The notes under the pieces are model-generated. The model did not search any database. It had not been told where the DNA came from and saw only the letters and a list, made by a program, of their open reading frames with translations. This document shows positions 22,956 to 34,899 of a stretch of DNA of 64,000 bases, piece after piece. This stretch comes from Takakia lepidozioides (lineage: Eukaryota; Streptophyta; Takakiopsida; Takakiales; Takakiaceae). Where the stretch lies: the NCBI GenBank assembly GCA_030704615.1, contig CM060733.1, positions 50,654,001 through 50,718,000 on the forward strand. Reading direction: 5' to 3'. Within the stretch, counting starts at the first letter, position 1, and each line of letters begins with the position of its first letter. A program made the translations under genes and the position numbers.

Positions 22956-24640
22956 GGAAAAGCACGGGGGTCAAGGTCATAACCTTCAGCCTCAACACCA
23001 GCGGCCTCTTGTTCAACCGGTGTGAACCGATGTGGCTTCGCACGCATCTCCACCTGTCCATTGAAGTGTATGCGGTTCTTGCGGTATGGATGGACCTGAA
23101 TGAGGAACCTGCGGTGACCTTGGTAGACAGTTTTGCCCAGAACTTTGAGTGTCTTGCATCTACATGAGGACCTCATACTGGACACCCTTTGTAGCCTTTT
23201 GTGACACATCCTGCAAGTAGGCCATAAATAGGAAAATTGTGGATGCTCCACAATAGTATGGCGCGTAGTATGAAGTTTCTCTCACCAACAGGTTTACATA
23301 TGTCATATGCCCGAACCCCCCTCCACAAAATAAGTAACTCCTCCATCAGTGGTGCTAAGTACACATCTATGTGCTCACTTATAACTGACTGCTTTCCTGG
23401 AATCAAGAGAGTAAGCATGGCAAATAACTTTTTTGTAGTGAGCCAGGGAGGTAGGTTGTATACTAACGTCAACACTGGCCATGTTGACCAACAATTGTTC
23501 TTATCACCAAACGGTTTGACTCCATCGAAGGAAAAACCAAGCCTTACATTGCGAGGCTCTGCTGCAAAGTCGGGCCAAGTAGCATCAATGTGATTCCAAA
23601 CCTTTGAATCAGCTGCATGGCGTACAAGGCCATCGTTGCTTGCATTCCGACTGTGCCAGGTCATTAATTTTGTAATAGAAGAGCATCTATACATACGCAA
23701 GAGGCGTGGTATCAATGGAAAATAGCGAAGCACCTTAACACGTACCTTGGATCTCCCTATATTTTTGAATCGGGCGCTTTGACACTTGGGGCAACTCTCT
23801 GAAGCTTTCAAGTCCCCCCTAAACAACACACACCCCTTTGGGCAAGCATCGATCTTCTCATAAGCAAGCCCAAGCTTGCTCACCATGGTCTTTGCATGGT
23901 AGAAAGATGTGGGTAGTACGTTTGGTTGGGGCAACAAGATTTTCTGCAGCAAAGAGAACATTTCATCCGCAAAACCATTTTGTAACCCCATGTGTTGCGC
24001 ATAGATTCATTATAAGCATGGTGGATGCAAGCTTAGAGGATTTACAGCCTTCATATAAAGGTAGACATGCCTCTTCCAATGAGATGGGATCATCAGTGTG
24101 AGAGTCCCCACCCGCAACCGGGTCATGGGCTTCTGGTGGGATGTTCGTGTCACCGGGAACATCTAGGTCATCTAATTCCACTTCTACCCCATTTCCAGTT
24201 TCAGGTGTGTCTATGATCTGAAAGGTCTCTTGGATCATGCGCTGTACCTCAACATTTATGTCCAATTCTCCATATGTCCGATGATTTGCTAAAGCTACGT
24301 CGTCACCAACCACCACGGCCACGGCCGTGTCTTCCCATTCATCATCAAAAGCATGCCTCCTTGCTCCTCTCCAGGATCTGAACGCAGGGGATCTATGATT
24401 GGCCATTAGATATTTTCTCATTGTCTCTATAGAGACCGGTCGTCCACCCTTACAGTGATTGCAGGGCATCTTAACTTGTTGAGACCATACTTTCGACACC
24501 GCGCAACCTCACGCAGAAAAAGAGCATCATCGCGCTGCTGTAATCTCAGCATGGCAGCTGCTCTGTCAGGCTCCATGATGCTAAGGAATTCCTTTCCTGG
24601 TATGAGAGGAGGATCAAGATTAATATACCAAGTCCCTAAA
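22956..24640 (-). pseudogene. CACTA/EnSpm TNP2-type transposase, broken
   Basis: Reading right to left, the fragment opens with a segment rich in charged residues (LRLQQRDDALFLREVARC) and then KMPCNHCKGG, a zinc-binding start typical of CACTA transposases. The Transposase_21-type core follows: FADEMFSLLQKILLP, ACPKGCVLFRGDL and CPKC, then RNVRLGFSFDGVKPFG, and finally TVYQGHRRFL. Breaks: a 1-base deletion near 23980 shifts frame between HGVTK and GFADEM; the Cys codon after GCPV is a TGA (about 23170); the C-terminal half is missing, cut at about 22956 by the end of another element. It is dead. Confidence 0.85.
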
Positions 24641-26880
24641 AAGCAAGAATTTCAACAATCTACTGTACGTCTCTACTCATAGAGTTGTAAGGTACTACTT
24701 TCTGAGTGGTTGTTTCACACCTCATATTTCTACTTTAGAACTACAAAAGGAGTGAGTATGACTGTGACAGTGCAGAAAATGGAAAAAGCTGCATCTTGTC
24801 ATCTACAAACCACCTTCTTAGTAATATTCAGAGTGGATTGAATCACTACGTGGTGACCTAGCACGCCCTACTTCTAGGTACAAGCTATAGTTCTTTAAGA
24901 TAAGATGTCTTGAAGGTTGTGAGCAGTAGCCCAGCCCATCATATGCATTTGTAGTTAGCACGAAGCCGTTAGCCCGTTTGTTGTCATGTGCTTATATCTA
25001 CAGCCTCCTCCATCGTTCAATCTGAATGTGCACTTGTAGGGTTTACTTAGGCTCAATCTCTTTTCAATTTTGCTGAAGGAGAGTGCAGGTTATATGGCAA
25101 CGAGTGAGCGCAGCCCAAAACATTTGAACGACGATGGCACTGGAGGCGATTTGGCAAGAGCACTTGTGTTGCGGCCCTTTGCTTTGAGGGCAGGGGGTCG
25201 GGACGCAGGAGGGGTTGCCCCTGTGGTGGGGGCAGTGGCAGCGATAGGTACGGGGGGCTGAAGCACCCTTGAGTGCCCAAGGCACTCAATGAGGCGGAGG
25301 TGCTCACTAGGTGGAGCCCCGCACACCGGTTTGCGGTGGGGGTGGCTCCACAAGGGGTGGTGGTAGCTTAACGGGACTTAGTGGGGGTGGCATAGGCCTC
25401 ACCATGGGGCAGAGACCTCGTGGTTGGAGTCGTGGGGAGTCTTGGGACTCATCACGGTCCAATGGGGCGTGGTGGGTGGGCCAAGACTCACCGCGACTCA
25501 TCACCGGGAGTCGAGGGTCTTCGTGGTGGTTCGCCATAAAATGGCATGGTTGTTTGTGAAACCCCCGCAGAAAGTCACAAAAATATATATAGGGAGTCGT
25601 AACCCTGAGAACGGTGCAAGGCCATTGGTGACCAAAAACTAGTGAGTAAGTGAGCGAGCCGGAAGCGACCAAGGAGTGGGGAGCTATTCCGGACTGCCAT
25701 CTACCAAAGGGAATTTCCACTAGGCCCGAATTGGTGGAGGGTCTTTTGGAAGAGTAAAGGGGGACCGTTATGTCCTGGTGAGCAGCTGAAGCTCCAAGTT
25801 GGCCTGGCGGCCAGGTTGGGAGTTAGGCGCGTGCATCAAAGCGAGTAACTATTACTTGAAGGGGAGCTTACCGAAGTGAGGTGCGCGACAACCTGGTTCA
25901 GCGGAGAGCAAAAGTGGAGGAGAAGAGGAGTCACTTACCCCAGGAAAATGCGATGGGATGGTGGAATATGAACGGTATCGTGCTATCAGGGTAGCTGAAA
26001 ACAAAGCTTGGTTGTTGGATTGGAGCTCCAAGGGCACTGCACTGTAAGTCGAAGCTGTCTCCCTGCTCGAATACTGTTCATGCGATGATTACTTCCCTCC
26101 TTCATTGCATTGTTCCCTCCTTCCCTGCACTTGCAATGCGATCGCAACACCTGAGCCAAGAGATGGCCTCCCCTGCGTTGCTTCCACGCCAGACTTACGT
26201 CTGTTTCATGAAAGGTAGTTGAGGTCCCAAGAGCGCCTAGAAGACTGCCATGTCAGCAAGATGTAGTGGTTATGGACACTAGTGTAGTGGTTAATATGTA
26301 CCCTAATTTTTTTTATAAAAAAAAACGACGTGTCCACATCCCATCTCCGCCATTGGATGGACGTGGACCGTCGGATGCAACCTGGCACTTGGACAACCTC
26401 ATGTCTCTCACACGAGCGTACTAAGTGTGTGTGCTTCATTTTTTGAGTTTCCTGGGCTTGTGAGGGCATTTTGTTGTGAGTGACCCAGGCGATTGTAAGA
26501 GAGTAGAGAGAACGAAAGACCCCCGCGTGCTGCCTGCTATGTGTGGAATGGCCCAGTGCGAAGGAGTACTCGTTTGAGGGAGAGGAGTCATGTTCACATG
26601 GGGGTGGCGGAGATGGAGTCCAGCGACTTGGAGACCAACCCGGGGGAGGATAGTGGAGCGACTCCTAGTGCTCACTACTCAGTAGAGAGCGAGAGCACAG
26701 ATGAGGAGGAAGACTAGACTGCTGAGAAGATCGTCGTTCGCATGACTCCTTCCAAGCGGCCTTAAGGACATCCACCCCAACCAAGGAGGGTAACAAGCCC
26801 GCAGTGGGATCCCTAAGACCCCTTTTGTCTCGATCTCTATCTCTCTTCCTCTCTCACCCTTAGTTCACATAGTTGGTCAC
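24641..26880. other. Unassigned repetitive DNA, G-rich in 25180-25520
   Basis: No supported gene. At 25180-25520 the plus strand is very G-rich (repeated GTGGGGGTGG and GGTGGTGG runs). At 26593-26717 a short acidic frame (MESSDLETNPGEDSGATPS) may be the first ORF of the LINE that follows, but it stops after about 34 codons. Confidence 0.4.
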
Positions 26881-28200
26881 TGTTAACAGACAGAGTCAAC
26901 TTCTTACATAGACCAAGGTGTAGCTCAAGGATTACTCTCTCTCCCCCTCTGCTCTTCAATGTTTTCATCATCAACTCCTTGAGGATGTGGAAAGTGAGGG
27001 ATTTGGGTTAAGGGTGGGTGATACCACAATACTAGCCCTTATGTTTGCGTATGACTTTGTAAGTATAGGAGAGACTCCAACCAATCTCCAGGAGTTATTT
27101 GATTGTGCGAAGAGAATACTTTGAATCTTGGTGGCTAGAGGCTAATGTCAGCAAATGTGTCAGTGGTAGCATTCAATCGACAGAGGAGAGGGAGGAAGTG
27201 AAGTGGCATTTGTGGGGTGCCAAGAGATTCCCGGTCTCCCTTCCTACACTTACTTGGGGCGTTCAGTTTTTTTTTCTCAATTGTAATTGGGATGCACATA
27301 ATCCGCGAAGTTGTTCAAACTGGCAAGGCAAGCTCTGGGCTCACTAAATTTCCACTGCAGATGGGTCAACTCTGGGTTAAGAAAACATTGTTTGTTGTCG
27401 TTATTAGACCTGCCTGGAGTACGGATTCTGCTATACGGGTTTAGAACTCCAACCAGGCTAAGTCTTTAGAATCCATTCAAGTGTGGGTGCTTAAGAAGTG
27501 TATGTCAGCATGCTCCAAAACAGCCAATGTGGCTGTTTGGGGTGAGTTTGGCATTCCGTCCTTAAGCTCCCAACGAGATGAAATTCAAGGTCGATGTGGG
27601 GTCATCTGCAACATAATGCCCAAGACCTATATCCTAAGTTAATCGACTCTATATCTTGGAAACAGGATCCGCCCTGTCAAGCAGGCTAAGTCCTGGTAGA
27701 AGGATTGCTATATATTCTCAGGACCTGGACCTGGATCCACGCAAATCTTGACCGCTGGATAAATCTGACTTAGAGGCTATAGTGTCCAAAGCCATGTTGT
27801 TTGCCATGAGATTGTCTTATGAAAACGAAGTTAGGGAGAAAACTTCCCTGAAGTTGTTTCTAGTCAGTGACATGGGGGACGACATCTTGGATGACCTCAT
27901 GGGTCTACCCACTCTCGGCACAGACTGAAATTTAAACTCGAGGCAGGAAGCCAATCTTTGAACAACAACAGAAGCAGAGAGGAAGGGAGAGTGTCAATTG
28001 TCCGTTGTGTGGGCAACCTGAATGACAATATTCATTTTCTGATACACTGTCCGGGTTCTCCTCCCGCAAATAGACGCTCTCTTCAATTCTATCAAGGGAA
28101 TCTGTGCTTGTACCCCTGTTTACCAACTTTGAAAGTCTCAAGGCTGAGCCAAAAGCCCAGGCCCTCTTGAGGCTCGTTATAAGCAAATCACACACAGCAG
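26881..28200 (+). pseudogene. Dead non-LTR retrotransposon (LINE) reverse transcriptase fragment
   Basis: At 26940-27120, with one frameshift, the translation gives SPPLLFNVFIINSL and then LRVGDTTILALMFAYDF. These are the RT blocks usually reading SPLLFNIFIN and FADD. The first catalytic Asp of FADD is Tyr here. ESWWLEANVSKC follows, matching the block after the active site. At 27990-28060 CVGNLNDNIHFLIHCPG resembles the C-terminal RT zinc finger (C..H..HC). Many stops lie between. Positions 27765-27975 are repeated at 48785-49020. Confidence 0.75.
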
Positions 28201-28261
28201 ATTGATGCTTGTGTGAAGGGAGTTTCTAGAGATATCTGGAAAACCCGGATTAATTCCTTAT

Positions 28262-28900
28262 ATGAAGTAAGTCTTACCTACCAACGTCAGCCCCTGACAG
28301 AGGTTAGGTTTTCCGTTCCTTTGTTCCTGCTCAAACTGGGCGCGGGGTCAATGGCCACAAGGCCACGACAAACAACGTCTTATGAGTACAATGTCACCCT
28401 AATTTTCTCTCAGATTGTGGAAGCAATTGAGCATTTTCATGATGTATGGGTTTAGGTGGGTTTTTGTGTAAGTCAGAGGTAGAGGCAAAACCGAGCAGGT
28501 TTAGGGTAAATCTAAGTGGAGTAAGAGGCTGGGGTGTATGGCGGAGGAATGATCTTTGGAGTGATGAACTGATGGAGAAGGAGTGTGTGGGGCTGGACGG
28601 AGAGTGAGGGAGAGGCTTGAGAATGGCTCATGAAATGTATATGCTTACAGTTACTGAGATTGTGCTTGGTTTATATAACCAAGCCTAATTTACTATATGA
28701 TTGGCTTGTGAACTTAAGACATGAGTGGTTGATTGTTTCATTGAAACCTGATATGCTTTGAGCCTGGTTCCGGAGATATATCTCTAGATGTGCAATCTGC
28801 GATGAGTTTACAATCTGTATATATATATATGGTGGTAAATGTTATGTATCAAACCAAGGTTATTTCCTAAAGTGAATGACCTGGAAACCTTGTTAGAAAG
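28262..28900 (+). repeat. Dispersed repeat, copy A
   Basis: Matches 41225-41870 as the reverse complement over about 640 bp with roughly 90% identity by eye (small indels). It contains a TATA-like TTTATATAACC near 28670, a (TA)n run at 28822, and the strings GCGCGGGGTCAATGGCCAC and GGCTGGGGTGTATGGCGG. The length and the TATA suggest an LTR or a non-autonomous element. Clear ends and target duplications were not found. Confidence 0.75.
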
Positions 28901-29002
28901 ATGAATGTTGTTAGAGGACTGCTAGGGACTTAGACACTTTTATGGGATCTGAGGAGACCCTTAATTTTTTTGCACAGACTGAGACCAACATGAGCCTTAG
29001 GT

Positions 29003-29260
29003 GTGACAACAGCGCACTGTGAGGGGGGGTTACATAGTCCGTCACAGTCCCACACAGCCAGTCACAAACAGCCAACACAAGCCCTCACAGCGACACAGCC
29101 CATCCCCCGCCACACAACAAGCCCCCACAGCCATCAGCAACAACATACTCTCGCTACACAGTCCCAACACATTCTCACATCCAGTCACAAACCAGACAAC
29201 AATCCCTTCACAACCACACACAGCCGGTCCCAGCTGAACAGCTGTCACGACCATATGGAA
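29003..29260. repeat. Low-complexity CACAGCC/CAGTCACAAAC-rich tract
   Basis: C/A-rich sequence with many imperfect repeats of CACAGCC and CAGTCACAAAC runs up to the assembly gap. ORFs called here are artefacts of low complexity and of the N run. Confidence 0.7.
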
Positions 29261-29286
29261 CTTATATCAGGACAGGGAACAACTTG

Positions 29287-29786
29287 NNNNNNNNNNNNNN
29301 NNNNNNNNNNNNNNNNNNNNNNNNNNNNNNNNNNNNNNNNNNNNNNNNNNNNNNNNNNNNNNNNNNNNNNNNNNNNNNNNNNNNNNNNNNNNNNNNNNNN
29401 NNNNNNNNNNNNNNNNNNNNNNNNNNNNNNNNNNNNNNNNNNNNNNNNNNNNNNNNNNNNNNNNNNNNNNNNNNNNNNNNNNNNNNNNNNNNNNNNNNNN
29501 NNNNNNNNNNNNNNNNNNNNNNNNNNNNNNNNNNNNNNNNNNNNNNNNNNNNNNNNNNNNNNNNNNNNNNNNNNNNNNNNNNNNNNNNNNNNNNNNNNNN
29601 NNNNNNNNNNNNNNNNNNNNNNNNNNNNNNNNNNNNNNNNNNNNNNNNNNNNNNNNNNNNNNNNNNNNNNNNNNNNNNNNNNNNNNNNNNNNNNNNNNNN
29701 NNNNNNNNNNNNNNNNNNNNNNNNNNNNNNNNNNNNNNNNNNNNNNNNNNNNNNNNNNNNNNNNNNNNNNNNNNNNNNNNNNNNNN
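29287..29786. other. Assembly gap (500 N)
   Basis: Exactly 500 unknown bases. The round number is the usual placeholder for a gap of unknown size. Sequence on its two sides may not be truly 500 bp apart. Confidence 0.98.
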
Positions 29787-31785
29787 GTGGAGGAAAATTT
29801 TGTCTTAGGCTAAGTTGCCGAGAGTAGATAGGCAGCCCCTCTGTTGAAAGACCAAAGGAACGGGTTAACATGGCAAATGCGATTGTCTCTCTGACGGGCA
29901 CAGATGGCAGCGAGCTCCTGTGCGCTTCTAGATGCGCAGGCAAGACACCCTATAAGATCCTGAATACTACCGGGAGTGAGCGATGGGCCTCACATTATGC
30001 ATCAGACGAAAAGACCAAGCTGTGGAGCTCAAGTGGGAATCCAACTTGGCATTATCGGGCCCCAGATCCTTGCGACTGATCGCTCTGACGTCTCCCCAGC
30101 CTTCAGGGACACCGCAGACAGGTCTCGACATTCAAAGTATGTTGGTTTCTTCCAGCAGTGTCACCCTAGCCTCCAATCGATACAGATGTGTCTCTGTGAT
30201 TGCACTGTCAGCCACATTTTACCTTGAGGAAGGGGAGGCGAGGGAACAGAGAAGGTTGTTAGTATAAAAAGCGTACAGTAGTATCCTTCAATAAACCGCG
30301 CGTCATGTAGCTGCTTAAGATCTAGTTTTAAGGACTGGAACTCGTCAGCAGAGACTGCAACAATGCCCAAAATTCTCATGCTCTTGGCAGGAATTTTTCT
30401 CAGATCCTTCAGAGTGATGGGACATCAGACTTGATAATGTGAGGCCTTCTTTATTTAGGACGTTGAAGGAATTTGTCAGGAAGTACTGAAGTTGACATGG
30501 TGATGTTTTGGACTGATTGTTGCTCCAGTTGCTTTTAACGACAATCTTGGCATCAGCGGCTCGGCTATCAGAGTTTATCAAATTTGCCTGTCATTTGAAA
30601 GATGTTTGCAGCCATGGTGATTGTAGCCTGGTCTACACAGAGGCTGTGGCTGCTCAGCTGCCCCCCGGTGGTTCTCAGAGATAAGTCCAAAATCTCCAGA
30701 CTTCAAACAGAAGCACACTCTTTGGATGGGGGATTGGTTGAACCCTCGTTGGGTGAAAGCAGAGCTGGGCGCCATGACACAAGGTCGAGCACAATCTCGT
30801 CATGGTTGAGATTATGCTTATACAAACGCTTTGGACGAATGTGAGGTGCTACCACGATCAGCCTTGAAGAGCAGCCATGAAAGGCACCTTCAGTATCTTC
30901 CAACCTATAGTTTTTGGTAAGGATGGATTTTTCTTGTGTACACAAGGCAGAGATAGAACCAAGAGTAACATGCAGGAGTGTGATTATTGAAATCTACACT
31001 AGCTCTATCCTACAGAGTCTGTGGCAACTTGAAAGCAGGCCAAGTTCTCACAATATTGCAGTTCTTGCTTGCAGGTGACGCCACGAGCAGAGAACAGCTC
31101 TAGCAGAAGTTTTTCTTGGATCCGTCAGAGTGTTGGGAGGTGAGGCAACATGTATTTTGCATGTGGAAGAGTTTTAGTTCGAAGATGGAAATAAAACCAA
31201 TGTAAAACATGATCAAACGAGCTTCATACAAGCCCTACTTGACAAACCATTGCACGCTGTCTTAAAAAATGGTTGTCATTGGTACTAGCAGTACATTGTT
31301 CAAGGAATGCTTGGAGCATTGCTAGCTGTTGCCTGGTACCTGTGAGGCTGTGCTTGAAGCTATGGGTTCTCACCTGGCCACTGATGGTTTTGACAGAGAA
31401 ACCCCAGATTACCCAATTTCAGACACAAATGCACGAAGGAGGTCATTTGGATTGCGAGTTGGTCCAACCCTCCTTGGGTGAAGGCAGAGCTTTCTGCCAT
31501 GTTGCATGGTTCAGCACTGTTGGGTGATGGTTTTCATGTTGTACACCCTGGAGCTATATCTCGAGAATATATCAGGTATTTTCTTATGATGATTCAAGTT
31601 CCAACTCAAAAGAAGACGATTGGAACAGTTTGTTCTCACTGCAAATAACTGCAATAGTTTAATAAGAGGATAATATATAGTAATGAGGCTGTCCTCATGA
31701 AGATACTGCTTTGAATATCTGGGATTTTTGAGGTGTTGCGAGTCATAATACAAGGTTTGTAACTACGAGTTCTGAGGCATGCAGG
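29787..31785. other. Upstream region of the PPR gene with a diverged direct duplication
   Basis: No supported coding gene. Segments 30620-30850 and 31325-31530 are related: both carry TAGCCTGG/TTGCCTGGT, AGGCTGTG, CCAGA(C)TT...CAGAC, TTGG(AT)..G..TTGGT..AACCCTC(G/C)TTGGGTGAA(A/G)GCAGAGCT. The spacing is about 690 bp, which looks like an old tandem duplication. A TATA-like GTATAAAAAGC lies at 30263. Part of this may be 5' untranslated or promoter sequence for the PPR gene. Confidence 0.5.
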
Positions 31786-34700
31786 ATGGCAGGGTTGAAT
31801 CAGACACAGAGTGGACATCAGGCTGGCATCAGGGGTGGGTCCTCTGCAAGCACCAACACAGACTTTAAAGGCACTGGTGGGGTTGTGAGGGCAGTATTTA
31901 ATGCACGACGACCAAAAGAGGTGTTGCATGTTTTGAACCAACAAGGCATTAGGGCAGACTCCAAAACATATATTTGTCTCTTGCAGGATTGTATCAACAT
32001 GAAAGATTTAGGAGAGGGAAAGCAGGTACATGCCCACATTATCCAAAGTGGATTGGAACAGAACATCTATGTGCTCAACACCCTCATCAACATGTATGCC
32101 AAGTGCGGAAGCGTGGTAGATGCACGCCAATTGTTTGAGAAAATGCCTGAAAGAAGTTTGTTTACTTGGACTATAATGCTAGCAGCATATGCCAAGCATG
32201 GGTATGGTAGGGAGGCTTTGGAGATCTACGAGCAAATGCAACAGGAAGGGGCAACGCCCGACAAGGTCACTTTTATTTGCGTTCTCAATGCATGTACCAG
32301 CCTAGGAGCCCTGGAAAAGGGCAAAGAGGTAAATGCTGACATCATCAATGCTGGAATTGTGCCAGATATTTTCTTGGAAACTGCTCTCGTAAATATGTAT
32401 GCCAAATGTGGGAGCATGAGAGATGCTCGTCGAGTGTTTGACAGTATGGCTAAAAGAGACGTGGTCTCATGGAGCCCAATGATCGCCGGGTATGCTCAGC
32501 ATGGTTGTGGTACGGAAGCTTTTGAGATGTATGAACAAATGATACAAGAAGGGGCGAGGCCCAACAAGGTAACCTTCATTTCCATTCTTAGTGCGTGCGT
32601 GGGTTTAGAAGCTCTGGAAAGGGGAAAATGTGTGCATGCTGACATCATCAAAGCTGGAATTGCACCGGATATCATTCTGGAGACTGCCCTTGTCCAAATG
32701 TATGCCAAATGCGGGAGTGTAAAGGATGCACGTCAAGTGTTTGACAATATGAGGAAACGAAATGTGGTCTCATGGAATGCTATGATCGCAGGATATGCTC
32801 AGCATGGTCACGGTAGGGAGGCCATTGAGATGTATGAGGAAATGATATGGGAAGGGGTGATGCCCGATAATGTTACGTACATTCGTGTCCTCAATGTGTG
32901 CGCCAGCCTAGGAGCCCTGGAGAAGGGCAAAGAGGTCCATGGTGACATCAACAAAAGTGGGATTGTATTAGACATCATACTCGAGAATTCCCTTGTCGAC
33001 ATGTATGCAAAATGCTGGAGGGTAAAGGATGCACGTCAAGTTTTCGACAGCATGGCTCACCGGGATGTGGTCACATGGAATGCCATGATTACAGGCTATG
33101 TGCAGCATAAATGTGGTGTGGAGGCTTTCGAGATGTACGAGGACATGATATGCAAAGGGGTGATGCCTGACAAGGTCACTTTCATTTGCGCTCTCAATGC
33201 ATGCGCCATCCTAGGTGCCATAGAAAAGGGCCAAAAGGTCCATGCTGACATTATCAGAGCAGGAATTGTGTCTGACATCATTCTGGAGACTACCCTCATT
33301 GACATGTATGCGAAATGCGGGAGGGTAAAGGATGCACGTCAACTGTTCGACAATATGGCTAAACGAAGTGTGATTACCTGGAATGTGATGGTTGCAGCAT
33401 ATGGCCAGCATGGTTGTGGTAGGGAGGCTTTGGAGATCTATGAGCAAATGATAAGTGGGCGGGTGATGCCTGACAAGGTCACATTCATTTGTGTCCTTAA
33501 AGCATGTGCTACTCTAGGAGCACTAGACAAGGGCAAAGAGGTCCATGCGCACATCAGCAAAAGTGGAATTGGGCCAGACATTATACTGGAGAATTCCCTT
33601 GTTGACATGTATGCCAAATGCGGAAGTGTAAGGGATGCACATAGAGTGTTCACCAATATGTCTCAACAAGATGTAGTCTCGTGGAACGTGATGATTGCAG
33701 GATATGTCCAGCATGGGTGTACTACAGAGGCCTTTGAGGTCTATGATCAAATGAGAAGGGAAGGGGTGCCACCCGACAAGGTCACCTTCATTTGTATTCT
33801 CAACGTGTGTGGCAGAGTGGCAGCCATAGACAGGGGCAAAGAGATCCATGCTGACATCGTTGAAGCCTGCATTCCACCAGATGTCATTTTGGAGACTGCC
33901 CTTGCTGATATGTATGCCAAGTCTGGGAGCATACAGGATGCACATCAAGTGTTCAACAATATGGCTCAACGAAATGTGGTCTCATGGAACGCGATGATTG
34001 CAGGATATGCTCAGCATGGTTACGGTACAGAGGTCCTGGCGCTATTTGAACAAATGCAACAGGAAGGCTTGCATCCGGATGGTATCACCTTTATATCTGT
34101 CCTCTCTGTATGTAGCCATGTGGGCCTTGTGGACGAAGGCCATCACTACTTTGATTCCATGATGCGAGATTATGGCCGTATTCCTACAGTGGAGCATTTT
34201 GGCTGCATGGTAGACCTTCTTGGTCGCAATGGGCGACTAGGTGAGGCACACGAATTCATTAAGAAAATGCCAGTTGAGCCAGATGCTGGGGTGTGGGGGG
34301 CCTTGCTTGGTGCCTGCCGAATTCACGGTGACGTGGAGTTAGCAGAGTGTGCAGCAAAATGCATCCTCAAGTTGGAGCCGCAAGATGCTGGAACTTACGT
34401 GCTGCTATCGAACATCTATGCCTCGGTTGGCAGGTGGGATGATAAAGCTAAGGTGAGAAAATTGATGGAGGAGAGAGGCGTGCGAAAGGAGACAGGGCGA
34501 AGCTGCATTGAGGTCAACAACCTGGTCCACACGTTTGTTGTCGAGGATAAATCACATCCACAAATTGAGGAAATTCATGCTGAGCTGAAGAGATTGTCTC
34601 GGTGGTTAGCCGAGGCTGGGTATGTGCCTGACACGAGCTTTGTATTGCATGATGTGGAAGAGGAGCAAAAGGAATCTTCTGTTTGGCACCACAGTGAGAA

Positions 34701-34899
34701 GCTGGCCATTGCTTTTGGGCTAATCAGCACGCCTCCTGGGACACCGATCCGCATAATCAAGAACCTTCGGGTGTGTGGTGATTGCCATACTGTCACCAAG
34801 TTCATCTCAAAGATTGTTGGTCGAGCATTTGTTATTCGGGATGCCAACCGCTATCATCACTTCCAAGATGGGGTTTGTTCTTGTGGAGATTTCTGGTGA
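31786..34899 (+). CDS. PLS-class PPR protein with E, E+ and DYW-type deaminase domain
   Basis: A single intronless ORF of 1037 codons. From about residue 60 there are eight blocks spaced about 101 residues apart, each with a P/L motif (VTFICVLNACTSLGALEKGK) and S motifs (MYAKCGSVKDARQVFDNM, VVSWNAMIAGYAQHG), the PLS triplets of RNA-binding organelle editing factors. Then come an E domain (WGALLGACRIHGDVELAE), E+ with the PG box GYVPDT, and a complete deaminase: HSE at 969-971, CGDC at 997-1000, and C-terminal HHFQDGVCSC. The final tripeptide is DFW instead of DYW. Such proteins edit C to U in plastid or mitochondrial transcripts; the target is unknown. The N-terminus (Ser/Gly/Thr-rich) could be a weak targeting peptide. 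Two decayed paralogues lie downstream. Confidence 0.95.
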   Translation: MAGLNQTQSGHQAGIRGGSSASTNTDFKGTGGVVRAVFNARRPKEVLHVLNQQGIRADSKTYICLLQDCINMKDLGEGKQVHAHIIQSGLEQNIYVLNTLINMYAKCGSVVDARQLFEKMPERSLFTWTIMLAAYAKHGYGREALEIYEQMQQEGATPDKVTFICVLNACTSLGALEKGKEVNADIINAGIVPDIFLETALVNMYAKCGSMRDARRVFDSMAKRDVVSWSPMIAGYAQHGCGTEAFEMYEQMIQEGARPNKVTFISILSACVGLEALERGKCVHADIIKAGIAPDIILETALVQMYAKCGSVKDARQVFDNMRKRNVVSWNAMIAGYAQHGHGREAIEMYEEMIWEGVMPDNVTYIRVLNVCASLGALEKGKEVHGDINKSGIVLDIILENSLVDMYAKCWRVKDARQVFDSMAHRDVVTWNAMITGYVQHKCGVEAFEMYEDMICKGVMPDKVTFICALNACAILGAIEKGQKVHADIIRAGIVSDIILETTLIDMYAKCGRVKDARQLFDNMAKRSVITWNVMVAAYGQHGCGREALEIYEQMISGRVMPDKVTFICVLKACATLGALDKGKEVHAHISKSGIGPDIILENSLVDMYAKCGSVRDAHRVFTNMSQQDVVSWNVMIAGYVQHGCTTEAFEVYDQMRREGVPPDKVTFICILNVCGRVAAIDRGKEIHADIVEACIPPDVILETALADMYAKSGSIQDAHQVFNNMAQRNVVSWNAMIAGYAQHGYGTEVLALFEQMQQEGLHPDGITFISVLSVCSHVGLVDEGHHYFDSMMRDYGRIPTVEHFGCMVDLLGRNGRLGEAHEFIKKMPVEPDAGVWGALLGACRIHGDVELAECAAKCILKLEPQDAGTYVLLSNIYASVGRWDDKAKVRKLMEERGVRKETGRSCIEVNNLVHTFVVEDKSHPQIEEIHAELKRLSRWLAEAGYVPDTSFVLHDVEEEQKESSVWHHSEKLAIAFGLISTPPGTPIRIIKNLRVCGDCHTVTKFISKIVGRAFVIRDANRYHHFQDGVCSCGDFW

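Noticed and set aside
29003-29943. ORFs of 174-274 codons across 29287-29786
   Set aside because: They are made of N positions in the assembly gap.
32226-33969. Minus-strand ORFs inside the PPR gene
   Set aside because: They are shadows of the repeated PPR codons on the other strand.
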